Origin: JBGTKH01 sp041744735
GTDB taxonomy: Bacteria > Planctomycetota > Planctomycetia > Pirellulales > Pirellulaceae
Length of the DNA: 9,123 nt
Assembly: GCA_041744735.1 (NCBI GenBank)
Contig: JBGTKH010000366.1
Location: 1 to 9,123 of the forward strand
Reading direction: 5' to 3'
This document shows, one piece after another, positions 1 through 5,776 of this stretch. Each line of letters opens with the position of its first letter. The stretch's first letter is position 1. The position numbers and the translations under genes are program-made. The notes beneath the pieces were generated by a model. The model worked only from the letters and a program-made list of their open reading frames with translations. It did not search any database and was not told where the DNA came from.

Positions 1-230
1 TTGGCATGTTGGATCGTCCAAGTCGGCGGCAGTGAATTCGCGTCGCTCCACTCGCCGCGTTCGCCGTCCGTGCGCAGAAACCGCGCCGCGGCCGATTCCC
101 AACCCGCGGGGTCCGACGGGGCCACGTCTTCGGCAGTCGGCGCTGGCCGGTCGAGCACATACCGCCCGAAACGTTCTAACTTTCGTCCCGCTCCAAAATC
201 GATCAGGGCGTATTGATCCGGTGCGAACAT
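1..230 (-). CDS. Class I SAM-dependent methyltransferase, COG1092/RlmI-like (partial, N-terminus only)
   Basis: Reading the minus strand from the ATG at 230-228 gives 76 codons with no stop before the window edge, so only the N-terminus is present. The protein begins MFAPDQYALIDFGAGRKLER and continues FGRYVLDRP, then a segment with GWESAAARF, GERGEW and LPPTWTI. This order (YxLxDxGxGRKLE, then YxxxRP, then W..A.A.F, then G.W, then LP..W) is what I know from the N-terminus of bacterial COG1092-related methyltransferases, a group that includes the 23S rRNA cytosine methyltransferase RlmI. The SAM-binding Rossmann core would lie beyond the left edge, so substrate and activity cannot be judged. 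An in-frame stop about 25 bases upstream makes this the only ATG start. No clear Shine-Dalgarno is visible, and the large stem-loop at 242-294 sits just 11 bases before the start codon. Family assignment is fairly sure, exact substrate is not. Confidence 0.78.
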   Translation of the reverse strand, partial: MFAPDQYALIDFGAGRKLERFGRYVLDRPAPTAEDVAPSDPAGWESAAARFLRTDGERGEWSDANSLPPTWTIQHA

Positions 231-241
231 ACTGATTTCAC

Positions 242-294
242 GTGGGGCACGTTTCTAACGTGCCGGGAAATGGCACGTTGGAAACGTGCCCCAC
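242..294. repeat. Large near-perfect inverted repeat (REP-like stem-loop)
   Basis: The arms at 242-264 and 272-294 are 23 bases each and complementary except for one position that can form a G-U pair. The loop is 7 bases (gggaaat). The arms contain GGCACGTT and AACGTGCC. There is no T-run next to it on either strand, so it is not a standard terminator. It lies between the terminator of the thioredoxin-like gene and the start of the methyltransferase gene. Its length, symmetry and intergenic position suggest a dispersed palindromic repeat, but it could also fold in the methyltransferase 5' leader and affect translation. Confidence 0.85.
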
Positions 295-314
295 TAGCAG
301 AATATCGCACCATC

Positions 315-353
315 AAAAAACGCGGTACCGGGCCAACCGGTGCCGGTACCGCG
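315..353 (-). terminator. Rho-independent terminator of the thioredoxin-like gene
   Basis: On the minus strand an 11-base-pair perfect GC-rich stem (arms 353-343 and 331-321, CGCGGTACCGG with its complement) encloses an 11-base loop. It is followed immediately by six T (the aaaaaa at 315-320 on the plus strand). It begins about 55 bases after the stop of the minus-strand gene at 409-903. This is the textbook layout of an intrinsic terminator and separates that gene from the downstream methyltransferase gene. Confidence 0.85.
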
Positions 354-408
354 GTGGTTGGATTGTTTGAATGCATGGCGCCGCACGGGCGCCGTCAGGT
401 GACTACCG

Positions 409-903
409 TCACGTGAAGCAGATCGTCCCGCGCGAGCGGCTGCTGGTATAGCCGCTGCTCGTGCCACTGCTGTTGCCGATGTATGACGTCCAAGATGGCT
501 GGCCGTCTTTGTGTGAGATCAGTGTCGAGGTCCATTCGCTGCTGGTGAATCGGCCCGCTTTGCGAAAGATGATCTTCGAGGCCGACTTGTCGGTGATCAC
601 AGTCTGAGGAAACTGAGTGACGCCGAACACCTCGGCCACTTTGCTGCCGTAGGGAGTCGTCACGTCCACGCGGCAAAGCTGATACGGTCCCAGCAGTTCG
701 GCTTGCAAGGGATCGTTTGTGAAGGTTGCCTGCTCGACGCGTGATTGGGCTTCCTTGGGATTCTCCAACACGAGCAACAGCGGCTGCTGTGCCGCCTTTG
801 CCGACTCCAGCGCCTGTCCGTAATCCGAATGCCAATTGGGAGCGTCAGGCGCTGCACCCAACGTGGCTGCCACGATCGTCAAACTTGCCAAGATGCCGTT
901 CAT
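409..903 (-). CDS. Secreted thioredoxin-fold protein lacking the CXXC motif
   Basis: This gene encodes 164 residues. The start is the ATG at 903-901, chosen because AAAGGA lies 7 bases upstream on the minus strand and the following residues form a signal peptide (MNGILASLTIVAATLGAA). The frame is open further upstream, but that stretch looks non-coding. The mature part has the order of a thioredoxin-like fold: an N-terminal helix (YGQALESAKAAQQ), a central strand (PLLLVLENP, 41-49), a helix, a second strand (QLCRVDV, 75-81), then FGVTQFPQTVI (93-103), whose Phe-Pro is the conserved cis-proline turn, then a strand and helix ending near 130. The redox CXXC normally found after the central strand is absent; the only cysteines are C77 and C162, so disulfide exchange is unlikely. 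The last 30 residues are rich in Ser, Gly and Thr. I infer an exported structural or binding role. It is transcribed alone, with its own terminator at 315-353. Confidence 0.8.
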   Translation of the reverse strand: MNGILASLTIVAATLGAAPDAPNWHSDYGQALESAKAAQQPLLLVLENPKEAQSRVEQATFTNDPLQAELLGPYQLCRVDVTTPYGSKVAEVFGVTQFPQTVITDKSASKIIFRKAGRFTSSEWTSTLISHKDGQPSWTSYIGNSSGTSSGYTSSRSRGTICFT

Positions 904-1397
904 ACAGGATTCCTTTCTACAAAGACACAAGCTGAATGCCTCGCGAACAGACCGACCACCGGTCCGCCCGAAGCCGTCATTAAGTTGCGTGATTCGAGTT
1001 GCTTGAACCGTCGAACAAGTACCGAACCGCGGAATGCGGCCGGCGTTTTGGGTAGGCTGGTAAGTGGTGGGAGGCGTCGGCAAGACGTTCCACCGGACAC
1101 TCCATCCATCGCGAGCGTCCGGATGCCGTTCCGACGCCAATTCATGAGCCCCCGTTTCTGATCTTGCAGAACACGGGGACCCGCTATCGTACGAAGCTGG
1201 AAAGGATACAGCAAGAGGGTAGATGGAGAAGAATTTTACGGCAAGCCCAGCAGCCAGCACCATTGGTCATTCAATGGCCTCTATTTAGATGAGATGGGCT
1301 GGCACCCAGCGACGGTGACAACCCTATGTCATACCGATCAAAAATACGTCTCCCGTATGCTTGACTGGCAAATCCAGGGGCGCCACTATGAGGGCAC
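904..1397. other. Intergenic region without a recognisable gene
   Basis: This stretch of about 490 bases lies between the divergently placed thioredoxin-like gene and the sigma-factor remnant. Open frames on both strands give compositionally odd peptides with no motif that I recognise and no good ribosome binding site, so I call none. It must hold the promoter for the minus-strand gene, but I could not pick it out with confidence. A small hairpin is visible at 1298-1310 (gctgg, loop cac, ccagc), and a perfect 10-base palindrome GGCACGTGCC at 1393-1402 overlaps the possible GTG start of the sigma fragment. Confidence 0.5.
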
Positions 1398-1916
1398 GTG
1401 CCGTCGGCCATCCTCTCCTCCCGTGATCGAGCCATGCAACCGCTCTTGCGCAAATGTCTGCTTGAAAACGACGCCGATGCCTGGGTCGAGGTATGGCTGC
1501 TGTTTATGGACGTGGTTCACGTTCCGGTTCGGCAGTTGCTCCTGCAATTTGGATTTTGCTTCGAGGACGTGGAAGACGTGGAGATGGAAATCGCGCGCCG
1601 CATGTTCGTGGGGCAACAATGTAAGCTGCGGGAGTTTCGCGGACAGACCCGTGGGCAATTATGTTGCTTTTTCGCACTCGTGGCGACGAATTTCGCCCGC
1701 GATTGGATGAAGCATCAACTCCGCGCGAAGCGGGTTATTGCGGATTATCAAGCCAGCACCAGCGAGTATCGGCACGGAACAAACCTACGGTTCACCGCGG
1801 GAGGTGCTGAAAGGTTTCGACCTGCCTGCCACGCTGACGTTGGCCGACTTCCACAGCGTACGTCAGTTGCAATTGTGTTTCCATCGCGGCGTGCGGTTTC
1901 CCGGCGGCGAACTTGA
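1398..1916 (+). pseudogene. Truncated sigma-70 family factor (region 2 only), planctomycete type
   Basis: From a GTG at 1398 (alternative ATG at 1434) the frame reads MPSAILSSRDRAMQPLLRK, then a helical segment with WVEVWLLFMDVVHVPVRQLL, FCFEDVEDVEME and LREFRGQTRGQL, and then LVATNFARDWMKHQLRAKR. This matches the region 2 helices of the ECF-like sigma factors common in planctomycetes, including the D/E-rich stretch and the DWMKxQxRAxR end of region 2. Around residue 120 (about 1757-1765) the similarity stops. The rest of the frame (to 1916) is an arginine-rich tail that overlaps, in another frame, a remnant of an unrelated secreted domain. Region 4, which binds the -35 element, is absent from the window. 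I conclude that the gene was broken by a rearrangement. A region-2-only protein acting as an anti-activator is conceivable but less likely. Confidence 0.75.
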
Positions 1917-1983
1917 GCGCCGCGCTTATGTGTGGGCCGAAATCGAATTCCTGCTGCCGGTGCGGCAAGGCGACAAGCCATAA
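1786..1983 (+). pseudogene. C-terminal remnant of the secreted beta domain found in the two downstream genes
   Basis: The frame one base off from the sigma fragment reads YGSPREVLKGFDLP, then LTLADF, LQLCFHRGVRFPGGELERRA and ends AEIEFLLPVRQGDKP with TAA at 1981-1983. This aligns with the last third of the beta domains encoded downstream: compare YGIGLQNVPPRGVLQ, LELSQF, LQLSFYHGVSYPQGR and ADVESLT in the gene at 2040-4109, and the equivalent part of the gene at 5799-7112. Six or so residues are missing after YG. The stretch has no start codon or ribosome binding site of its own and lacks the N-terminal two thirds of the domain. It is therefore the tail of a lost third gene copy, joined to the broken sigma factor. 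The alignment was made by eye. Confidence 0.75.
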
Positions 1984-1985
1984 CA

Positions 1986-2670
1986 AGTCACATCACGTTC
2001 CAGTGTTCAAACGTTAACCTTAATTCCAAGGAGTTCCTGATGCGTTGGGTTATTTACTTGGCCGCAGCTTTGATGCTTCTTTCCGTCACGCTCGCCGAGC
2101 AGGTTTCGGCCAAGTCACCGCAGGAGATATTGGAAGAGGAAACTGCGATGACATATTTCTGCACTCCATTTGTCATCATCGTCGACGTCGCCGCCAGTCG
2201 CCACAAACTCAAGATTCAATTAATGCCCGACGTGGCCCGAGAAGCACCGGTCACGTACGACCAGCAAGGTAAGCTGAAAACGGTTCTCAACGGGCTGATG
2301 GAGCAGATGAAGCTGGCCTATTCCGTCGAAGAGGACGGGATCGTCATTCATCGCCCCGGAAAGTATCGCCTGCTGCCGATTCCGGTGCCCGCCCCAGATG
2401 CGGACCCGGGGCTGGTCAAGGCGCTGGACGAAGAAGCTCGCTTTGAATTTACCGGGACGCCGCTGGCAACAGCCATTGACCGAATTATGGAGCGGCACAA
2501 GATCAAGATCGCGTTGGCCGCGGGGATCGAGAAATATTCGGGCGTCACGTACTACGGACGCGGGCCGCTCAAATATGAGCTGCGCAGCCTGCTGCGTCCG
2601 CTGGATCTTACGTACGAGTTGACGAGCAACAGCGTTCTCATCCAGCCGATCGCGCCGCCGCAGGACTCGC
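1986..2670 (+). repeat. Duplicated segment, copy 1 (leader plus N-terminal half of STN-like gene)
   Basis: This segment matches 5745-6429 base for base without gaps, at a constant offset of 3759. The match begins abruptly at agtcacatcacgttc (1986), 54 bases before the start codon, with 6 mismatches in those 54 bases. Through the coding part I count roughly 40 differences in about 620 bases, that is about 93 percent identity. Similarity fades after about 2670, where the genes enter low-complexity linkers. No transposase or terminal repeat flanks it. Confidence 0.88.
2028..2033 (+). promoter_or_regulatory. Shine-Dalgarno site deciding the start at 2040
   Basis: AAGGAG lies 6 bases before the ATG at 2040 and the same site with the same spacing precedes the paralogue at 5799. 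It fixes the start there rather than at the in-frame ATG at 1932, which lies inside the upstream remnant. Confidence 0.8.
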
Positions 2671-4109
2671 CTGGCGAAGCATCGAACGTGAAGGCTGATG
2701 CCGGTCGACTGAGCGATTCGGCCACGGTTGCGCCGCGAACGGACGAACCAAAGGCGAAACTTCCTGCAGGAATGACCGAATCGACGAGTCCGGCCGCGTC
2801 GCGCGGCGCCGTGACTTACGAGTTCACAGCACGAATCAAAGATAGCGGAGGCATTTATTTCTTCGTGCCAGGGACGACGATGACAGGCAAATTCACCTAC
2901 GATACCGATGCCGCGCGCCTGCCATTGATGCGGCACGACCCGGAACGGCTTTCGCGCTATAAGTCGCCGAAAAACGAACTCGTGATTGAATACCAAGGCG
3001 CCCAATTTATCGGCATAGGTGACGTTCTCGTAGATGTAAGTGCTCAATCAGCACTGGAATCTTTTGTCGTCAAGGCTCTTGACGTCCGGATGCCGTCAGG
3101 CTGGGAAATGGACCACTCCAGTGAATCTGATTCATACGGAATAGCGCTGACAAACGTTCCGTCCGAAGAAGTCTTTCCGAACGCGCAACTGCCTCGCGAA
3201 TTGGTGCTGCGCCAATTTGCAACTCGCGAGGTTGGACTTGGCTTTTCGACGGGGTTGCGATATCCCCGAGGACGGATTGACGGCAGCGCACGGGTTCGGG
3301 CGACCATAGAATCTCTCACGCTGCGTCGCGACGCATCTAATGCTGAATCCCCACCCAATGATTTGAAGCAAAACGTTGTGAATGAAATAGGTGGCTCACG
3401 AACCTCCCCCCAAGGCTCCTCTAGCCCATCGTCCAATGATTCCGGTCAAGCAAGTGTGGGCACGCCGACGCAATCCCAGTCCGCTGCCCCGATGGCGGAA
3501 CCAACCGGGCAAAGTGTGGATCCAGCAAATCTGCCCGACGCGTCAATCGCTGTGTCCTACAGATTCGCTGCGCGCATCAAGGACAACGGCGGCGTCGCGT
3601 GGTTCAAAACTGGAACGGTAATTACGGGTCAATTTACTTACGACGTCGATGCGACTCCCCTATCTTCACGTGTGCCAAACGCGAAACGGTATCTGTCACC
3701 ACGAAATCGCCTTGTTTTCGAATACGAACAGGAGCGTTTCGTCGGCGCTGGGGACATTCAAGTCAAGATCGGCGCGCTCACTCAATCGGAGTCCTTCGTG
3801 ATTCGAGCGGATGACCTAGAGCTTCCGTCCGGTTGGGTGATTAACCGCGCGGGTCGGTTCGACGGTTATGGCATCGGATTGCAAAACGTCCCGCCGCGCG
3901 GTGTGCTCCAAGATGCGCGCGTTCCGGCCAGTTTGGAACTGTCCCAGTTTGTGACAAGTCGTGAATTGCAACTCAGTTTTTACCACGGTGTGAGCTATCC
4001 TCAAGGACGAGTCGATCGGCCTGCACTAGTACGCGCCGACGTAGAATCGCTTACGCGCATTACTCTTGATGGCGATTCGCACAACGAAAGTACGTCCTCA
4101 AGACCGTAG
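2040..4109 (+). CDS. Secreted protein: two STN-like domains and two tandem beta domains
   Basis: This gene encodes 689 residues. A signal peptide (MRWVIYLAAALMLLSVTLAE, cleavage likely after VSA at 24) leads into two related modules at about 41-105 and 138-203. Each has the pattern of the secretin/TonB short N-terminal (STN) fold: TP...DVAASRHKLKIQL, VTYDQQG, LNGLMEQMKLAYSV, GIVIHRP, and the parallel TPLATAIDRIMERHKIKIAL, VTYYGRG, LRSLLRPLDLTYEL, SVLIQP. A Pro/Ser linker follows. Then come two copies of a domain of about 170 residues at 258-427 and 505-672, separated by a Ser/Pro/Gln-rich linker. Each copy starts VxYxFxARIKDxGG, continues GxxxTGxFTYDxDA and (P)(K/R)NxLVxEY, and ends YPxGRxDxxAxVRAxxESLT. 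The GxFTYD segment resembles a beta-sandwich module seen in PEP-CTERM-type exported proteins. No catalytic motif, membrane anchor or barrel domain is visible, so it is not a secretin or TonB receptor. I infer a periplasmic or extracellular binding or structural role. The paralogue at 5799 has only one beta domain. Confidence 0.85.
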   Translation: MRWVIYLAAALMLLSVTLAEQVSAKSPQEILEEETAMTYFCTPFVIIVDVAASRHKLKIQLMPDVAREAPVTYDQQGKLKTVLNGLMEQMKLAYSVEEDGIVIHRPGKYRLLPIPVPAPDADPGLVKALDEEARFEFTGTPLATAIDRIMERHKIKIALAAGIEKYSGVTYYGRGPLKYELRSLLRPLDLTYELTSNSVLIQPIAPPQDSPGEASNVKADAGRLSDSATVAPRTDEPKAKLPAGMTESTSPAASRGAVTYEFTARIKDSGGIYFFVPGTTMTGKFTYDTDAARLPLMRHDPERLSRYKSPKNELVIEYQGAQFIGIGDVLVDVSAQSALESFVVKALDVRMPSGWEMDHSSESDSYGIALTNVPSEEVFPNAQLPRELVLRQFATREVGLGFSTGLRYPRGRIDGSARVRATIESLTLRRDASNAESPPNDLKQNVVNEIGGSRTSPQGSSSPSSNDSGQASVGTPTQSQSAAPMAEPTGQSVDPANLPDASIAVSYRFAARIKDNGGVAWFKTGTVITGQFTYDVDATPLSSRVPNAKRYLSPRNRLVFEYEQERFVGAGDIQVKIGALTQSESFVIRADDLELPSGWVINRAGRFDGYGIGLQNVPPRGVLQDARVPASLELSQFVTSRELQLSFYHGVSYPQGRVDRPALVRADVESLTRITLDGDSHNESTSSRP

Positions 4110-4375
4110 ATACCTGCCTCGAAAAGTTTCGTGGTCACATTGCAAGCCGGCTTGGATGTTGTCTTGCGCGGTCCTTTTCACTCCCATGTTAACTTTCTAA
4201 CCCACCAATCAAGCAAGGAAAACGTCATAGGCGTATAAAGGTGTCAGGAGCATATAACGACGAGTATGATGAGTATGGTTGAGCTGATTCCTTTGTGCTT
4301 CACAACAAATCTTGGCAGTGAGGCAACGAACAAATCGAGATCATTGATAGCCGAAGTTACGAAAGGAGCTGAGTA
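4110..4375 (+). other. Intergenic leader of the WD40 gene
   Basis: These 266 bases separate the STN-like gene from the WD40 gene. They contain a perfect 12-base palindrome CAAGCCGGCTTG (4143-4154), no clear terminator with a T-run, and a possible 36-codon open frame (4266-4376) described separately. No promoter could be assigned with confidence. Confidence 0.4.
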
Positions 4376-4376
4376 A
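4266..4376 (+). CDS. Possible leader peptide overlapping the WD40 start (weak)
   Basis: An open frame of 36 codons begins with two consecutive ATG codons (MMSMVELIPLCFTTNLGSEA) and ends with TAA at 4374-4376, sharing one base with the ATG of the WD40 gene (TAATG). Such an overlap can couple translation. However, the nearest purine-rich site, AGGAG at 4246-4250, is about 15 bases from the start, the peptide resembles nothing I know, and the WD40 gene has a good ribosome binding site of its own. Chance is at least as likely an explanation. Confidence 0.2.
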   Translation: MMSMVELIPLCFTTNLGSEATNKSRSLIAEVTKGAE

Positions 4377-5356
4377 TGAACAACGTTAGGCACGGTTTGA
4401 TTGTAATCGCGGCGGTGACACTTTTATTGGCGGCATCGTCGACGGTGGCATCGGCTGCCGATAAGGAGCCGATAGTCTGGAAAGCGCATGGGGATGACGT
4501 TATGTCCGTGGCGTTTTCACCAGATGGAGAACTGTTGGCCTCGGGCGGGTTTCACGATGATCCGACGATTAAACTCTGGCAGGTGAAAGCGCAAAAGCAC
4601 GTACGGACGCTAAGCGGACATCGATACTCGGTTAATTCCGTGGTCTTTTCTCCGGACGGGAAACAGTTAGCATCGGGCAGTTCCGATCGAACGGTCAAGC
4701 TGTGGAACGTGGAAACCGGCGAGATCACCGGCACGCTGCACGGCCACACGGAATGGGTTTATGAGGTCGCCTATTCACCGGACGGGAAGATGCTGGCCTC
4801 GGCGAGCCGCGATACGACAATCAATCTTTGGAGTGTGGACACTGGCAAGGTGATTCGCACGTTAATCGGACACACCGATCGCGTGCAGTCGGTGGCGTTT
4901 CTTGCGGACGGCAAGCAGCTTGTATCGGGGGGCAACGATCGGCTGATTCGCTTTTGGGATGTTGCAACCGGCGCGCAAACGCGCGTCTTGCAGGGACACA
5001 AACTCGCGGTCCTGACCGTCGCGATCTCACCCGACGGTCAAATGCTTGCTTCCGGCAGCTCCGATAAGACATACCGTCTCTGGAATCTCGATACGTTGAA
5101 AGAACTGCATTCGTTTGACACGAGCGAGGGAAGCCTATCATTCATGGCGTTTTCTTCAAACGGCAAATTTCTGGTATGCGCGGGTGGCTATTTTCCAGTT
5201 AACGTTTGCGACATTCCGTCACTGCGTCGGTCGTATCTGGGTAAGAAAAACCTCTATTGGTCGGCTTGTATCTCACCAGACAGTAGCACGGTGGCGGCTG
5301 GCGATACCGATGGACAAGTCAGCATTTGGAAAATCTCTGATCAAACGAAAGATTAG
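4376..5356 (+). CDS. Secreted seven-bladed WD40 beta-propeller protein
   Basis: This gene encodes 326 residues. AAGGAG at 4363-4368 lies 7 bases before the ATG. A signal peptide (hydrophobic LIVIAAVTLLLAA, cleavage likely after ASA at 27) precedes seven repeats of about 40 residues. Blades 1 to 5 are canonical, with an AH or GH dipeptide, a V.SVAFSPDG.LLASG core and an LW or FW end (KLWQV, KLWNV, NLWSV, RFWDV, RLWNL). Blade 6 has lost most signature residues (ends NVCDI) and blade 7 lacks the GH but ends SIWKI. Seven repeats close one propeller that fills the whole mature protein, so there is no attached enzyme or kinase domain. Such propellers are protein-interaction scaffolds. Export implies partners in the periplasm or at the cell surface, possibly the neighbouring STN-like or LEPR-XLL proteins (inference from position only). 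The broken LEPR-XLL gene follows after about 40 bases and may be cotranscribed. Confidence 0.93.
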   Translation: MNNVRHGLIVIAAVTLLLAASSTVASAADKEPIVWKAHGDDVMSVAFSPDGELLASGGFHDDPTIKLWQVKAQKHVRTLSGHRYSVNSVVFSPDGKQLASGSSDRTVKLWNVETGEITGTLHGHTEWVYEVAYSPDGKMLASASRDTTINLWSVDTGKVIRTLIGHTDRVQSVAFLADGKQLVSGGNDRLIRFWDVATGAQTRVLQGHKLAVLTVAISPDGQMLASGSSDKTYRLWNLDTLKELHSFDTSEGSLSFMAFSSNGKFLVCAGGYFPVNVCDIPSLRRSYLGKKNLYWSACISPDSSTVAAGDTDGQVSIWKISDQTKD

Positions 5357-5394
5357 TTCAACTCACCTACCACTCAATAGTTACTTGGAGACAA

Positions 5395-5414
5395 CCCATG
5401 AACCCCCATGAACC
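5395..5414 (+). repeat. 10-bp perfect tandem duplication at a start codon
   Basis: The unit cccatgaacc occurs twice in direct succession (5395-5404 and 5405-5414) and each copy contains an ATG. GGAG at 5387-5390 is correctly spaced (7 bases) for the first ATG at 5398. The LEPR-XLL frame, however, starts from the second ATG at 5408. Because the unit is 10 bases, the first ATG is out of frame with the protein. Removing one unit would restore a normal ribosome-binding-site-to-start arrangement. Confidence 0.85.
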
Positions 5415-5776
5415 GCGAGAAATCATTTGTAAGAACTCGGCTCAGGCAAATGCGCAGGCGGCGCCGAATGTTGCGTGCGCTACGCTTCGAGAATCTGGAA
5501 GAGCGATCACTGTTAGCCGCCGACGCATATACTTGGACGGGCGGTGCAGACAACAAGGAGTGGAACGACGCGGGCAATTGGGGCGCAATTTTAAGTTTTC
5601 CGGGTGATCCGGTCCGCGCCGGTTCCGCTGGCGACACTGCTACCTTCAATACCGCAGCTAACGTAATACGAGTTTACGGCTCGCGTCAAAGACAACGATG
5701 GGGTCACGGGGTCACGGCGTTTCGCGTGGGCAGTGTGATCTCGGAGTCACATCACGTTCAATTGTTAAATCGTTGA
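5408..5776 (+). pseudogene. Truncated LEPR-XLL surface protein (broken gene)
   Basis: The frame encodes 122 residues. It opens with a very basic N-terminus (RLRQMRRRRRMLRALRFENL) and the LEPR-XLL-type motif LEERSLLAA at 30-38, the export-associated mark of many planctomycete surface proteins. Next comes YTWTGGADNKEWNDAGNW and a GDTATFNTAAN strand, the usual opening of a large beta-repeat body; compare ATWTGADDAFW and NPLNW in the gene at 7205. After TAAN (about 5660) the body ends. The next 36 bases encode, one frame over, YEFTARVKDNDG from the beta domain of the neighbouring STN-like genes, and the frame then runs to a TGA inside the duplicated leader of the next gene. Relatives are usually many hundreds of residues long. 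The lost body, hybrid end and displaced start (10-bp duplication) all indicate a pseudogene, although a short peptide could still be made. Confidence 0.8.
5667..5702 (+). pseudogene. N-terminal scrap of the STN-associated beta domain
   Basis: This reads YEFTARVKDNDG in frame from TAC at 5667, against YEFTARIKDNGG at the start of the beta domain in the gene at 5799 and YEFTARIKDSGG in the gene at 2040. The DNA just before it (taacg) also matches, with an extra TAA triplet that puts a stop in the frame. It is embedded out of frame in the broken LEPR-XLL gene and continues with no further similarity. I read it as the leftover start of a deleted copy of the domain. Confidence 0.7.

Noticed and set aside
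1..216. Plus-strand open frame of 71 residues at the left edge
   Set aside because: The minus strand of the same DNA encodes a recognisable methyltransferase N-terminus, and the plus-strand peptide is a shadow of it.
904..1263. N-terminal extension of the thioredoxin-like frame to a start at 1263
   Set aside because: A good ribosome site and a signal peptide occur at 903. The extension has no signal-like or family-like sequence that fits an exported thioredoxin fold.
1361..1389. TTGACT at 1361 with CACTAT 17 bases later as a promoter for the sigma fragment
   Set aside because: The -10 match is only three of six, and transcription would start on top of the GTG at 1398, so support is too weak.
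1932..2039. Start of the STN-like gene at the upstream in-frame ATG 1932
   Set aside because: It would place 36 residues of remnant and leader sequence before the signal peptide. The ATG at 2040 has AAGGAG at 6 bases and is conserved in the paralogue.
2040..2650. The STN-like genes as secretins or TonB-dependent receptors
   Set aside because: No secretin or beta-barrel domain follows. The C-terminal halves are short exported beta modules.
2220..3047. 275-residue minus-strand open frame, and a similar one at 5874-6422
   Set aside because: Both are antisense to the STN-like genes and resemble each other only because the plus-strand DNA is duplicated. Neither has a signal or motif.
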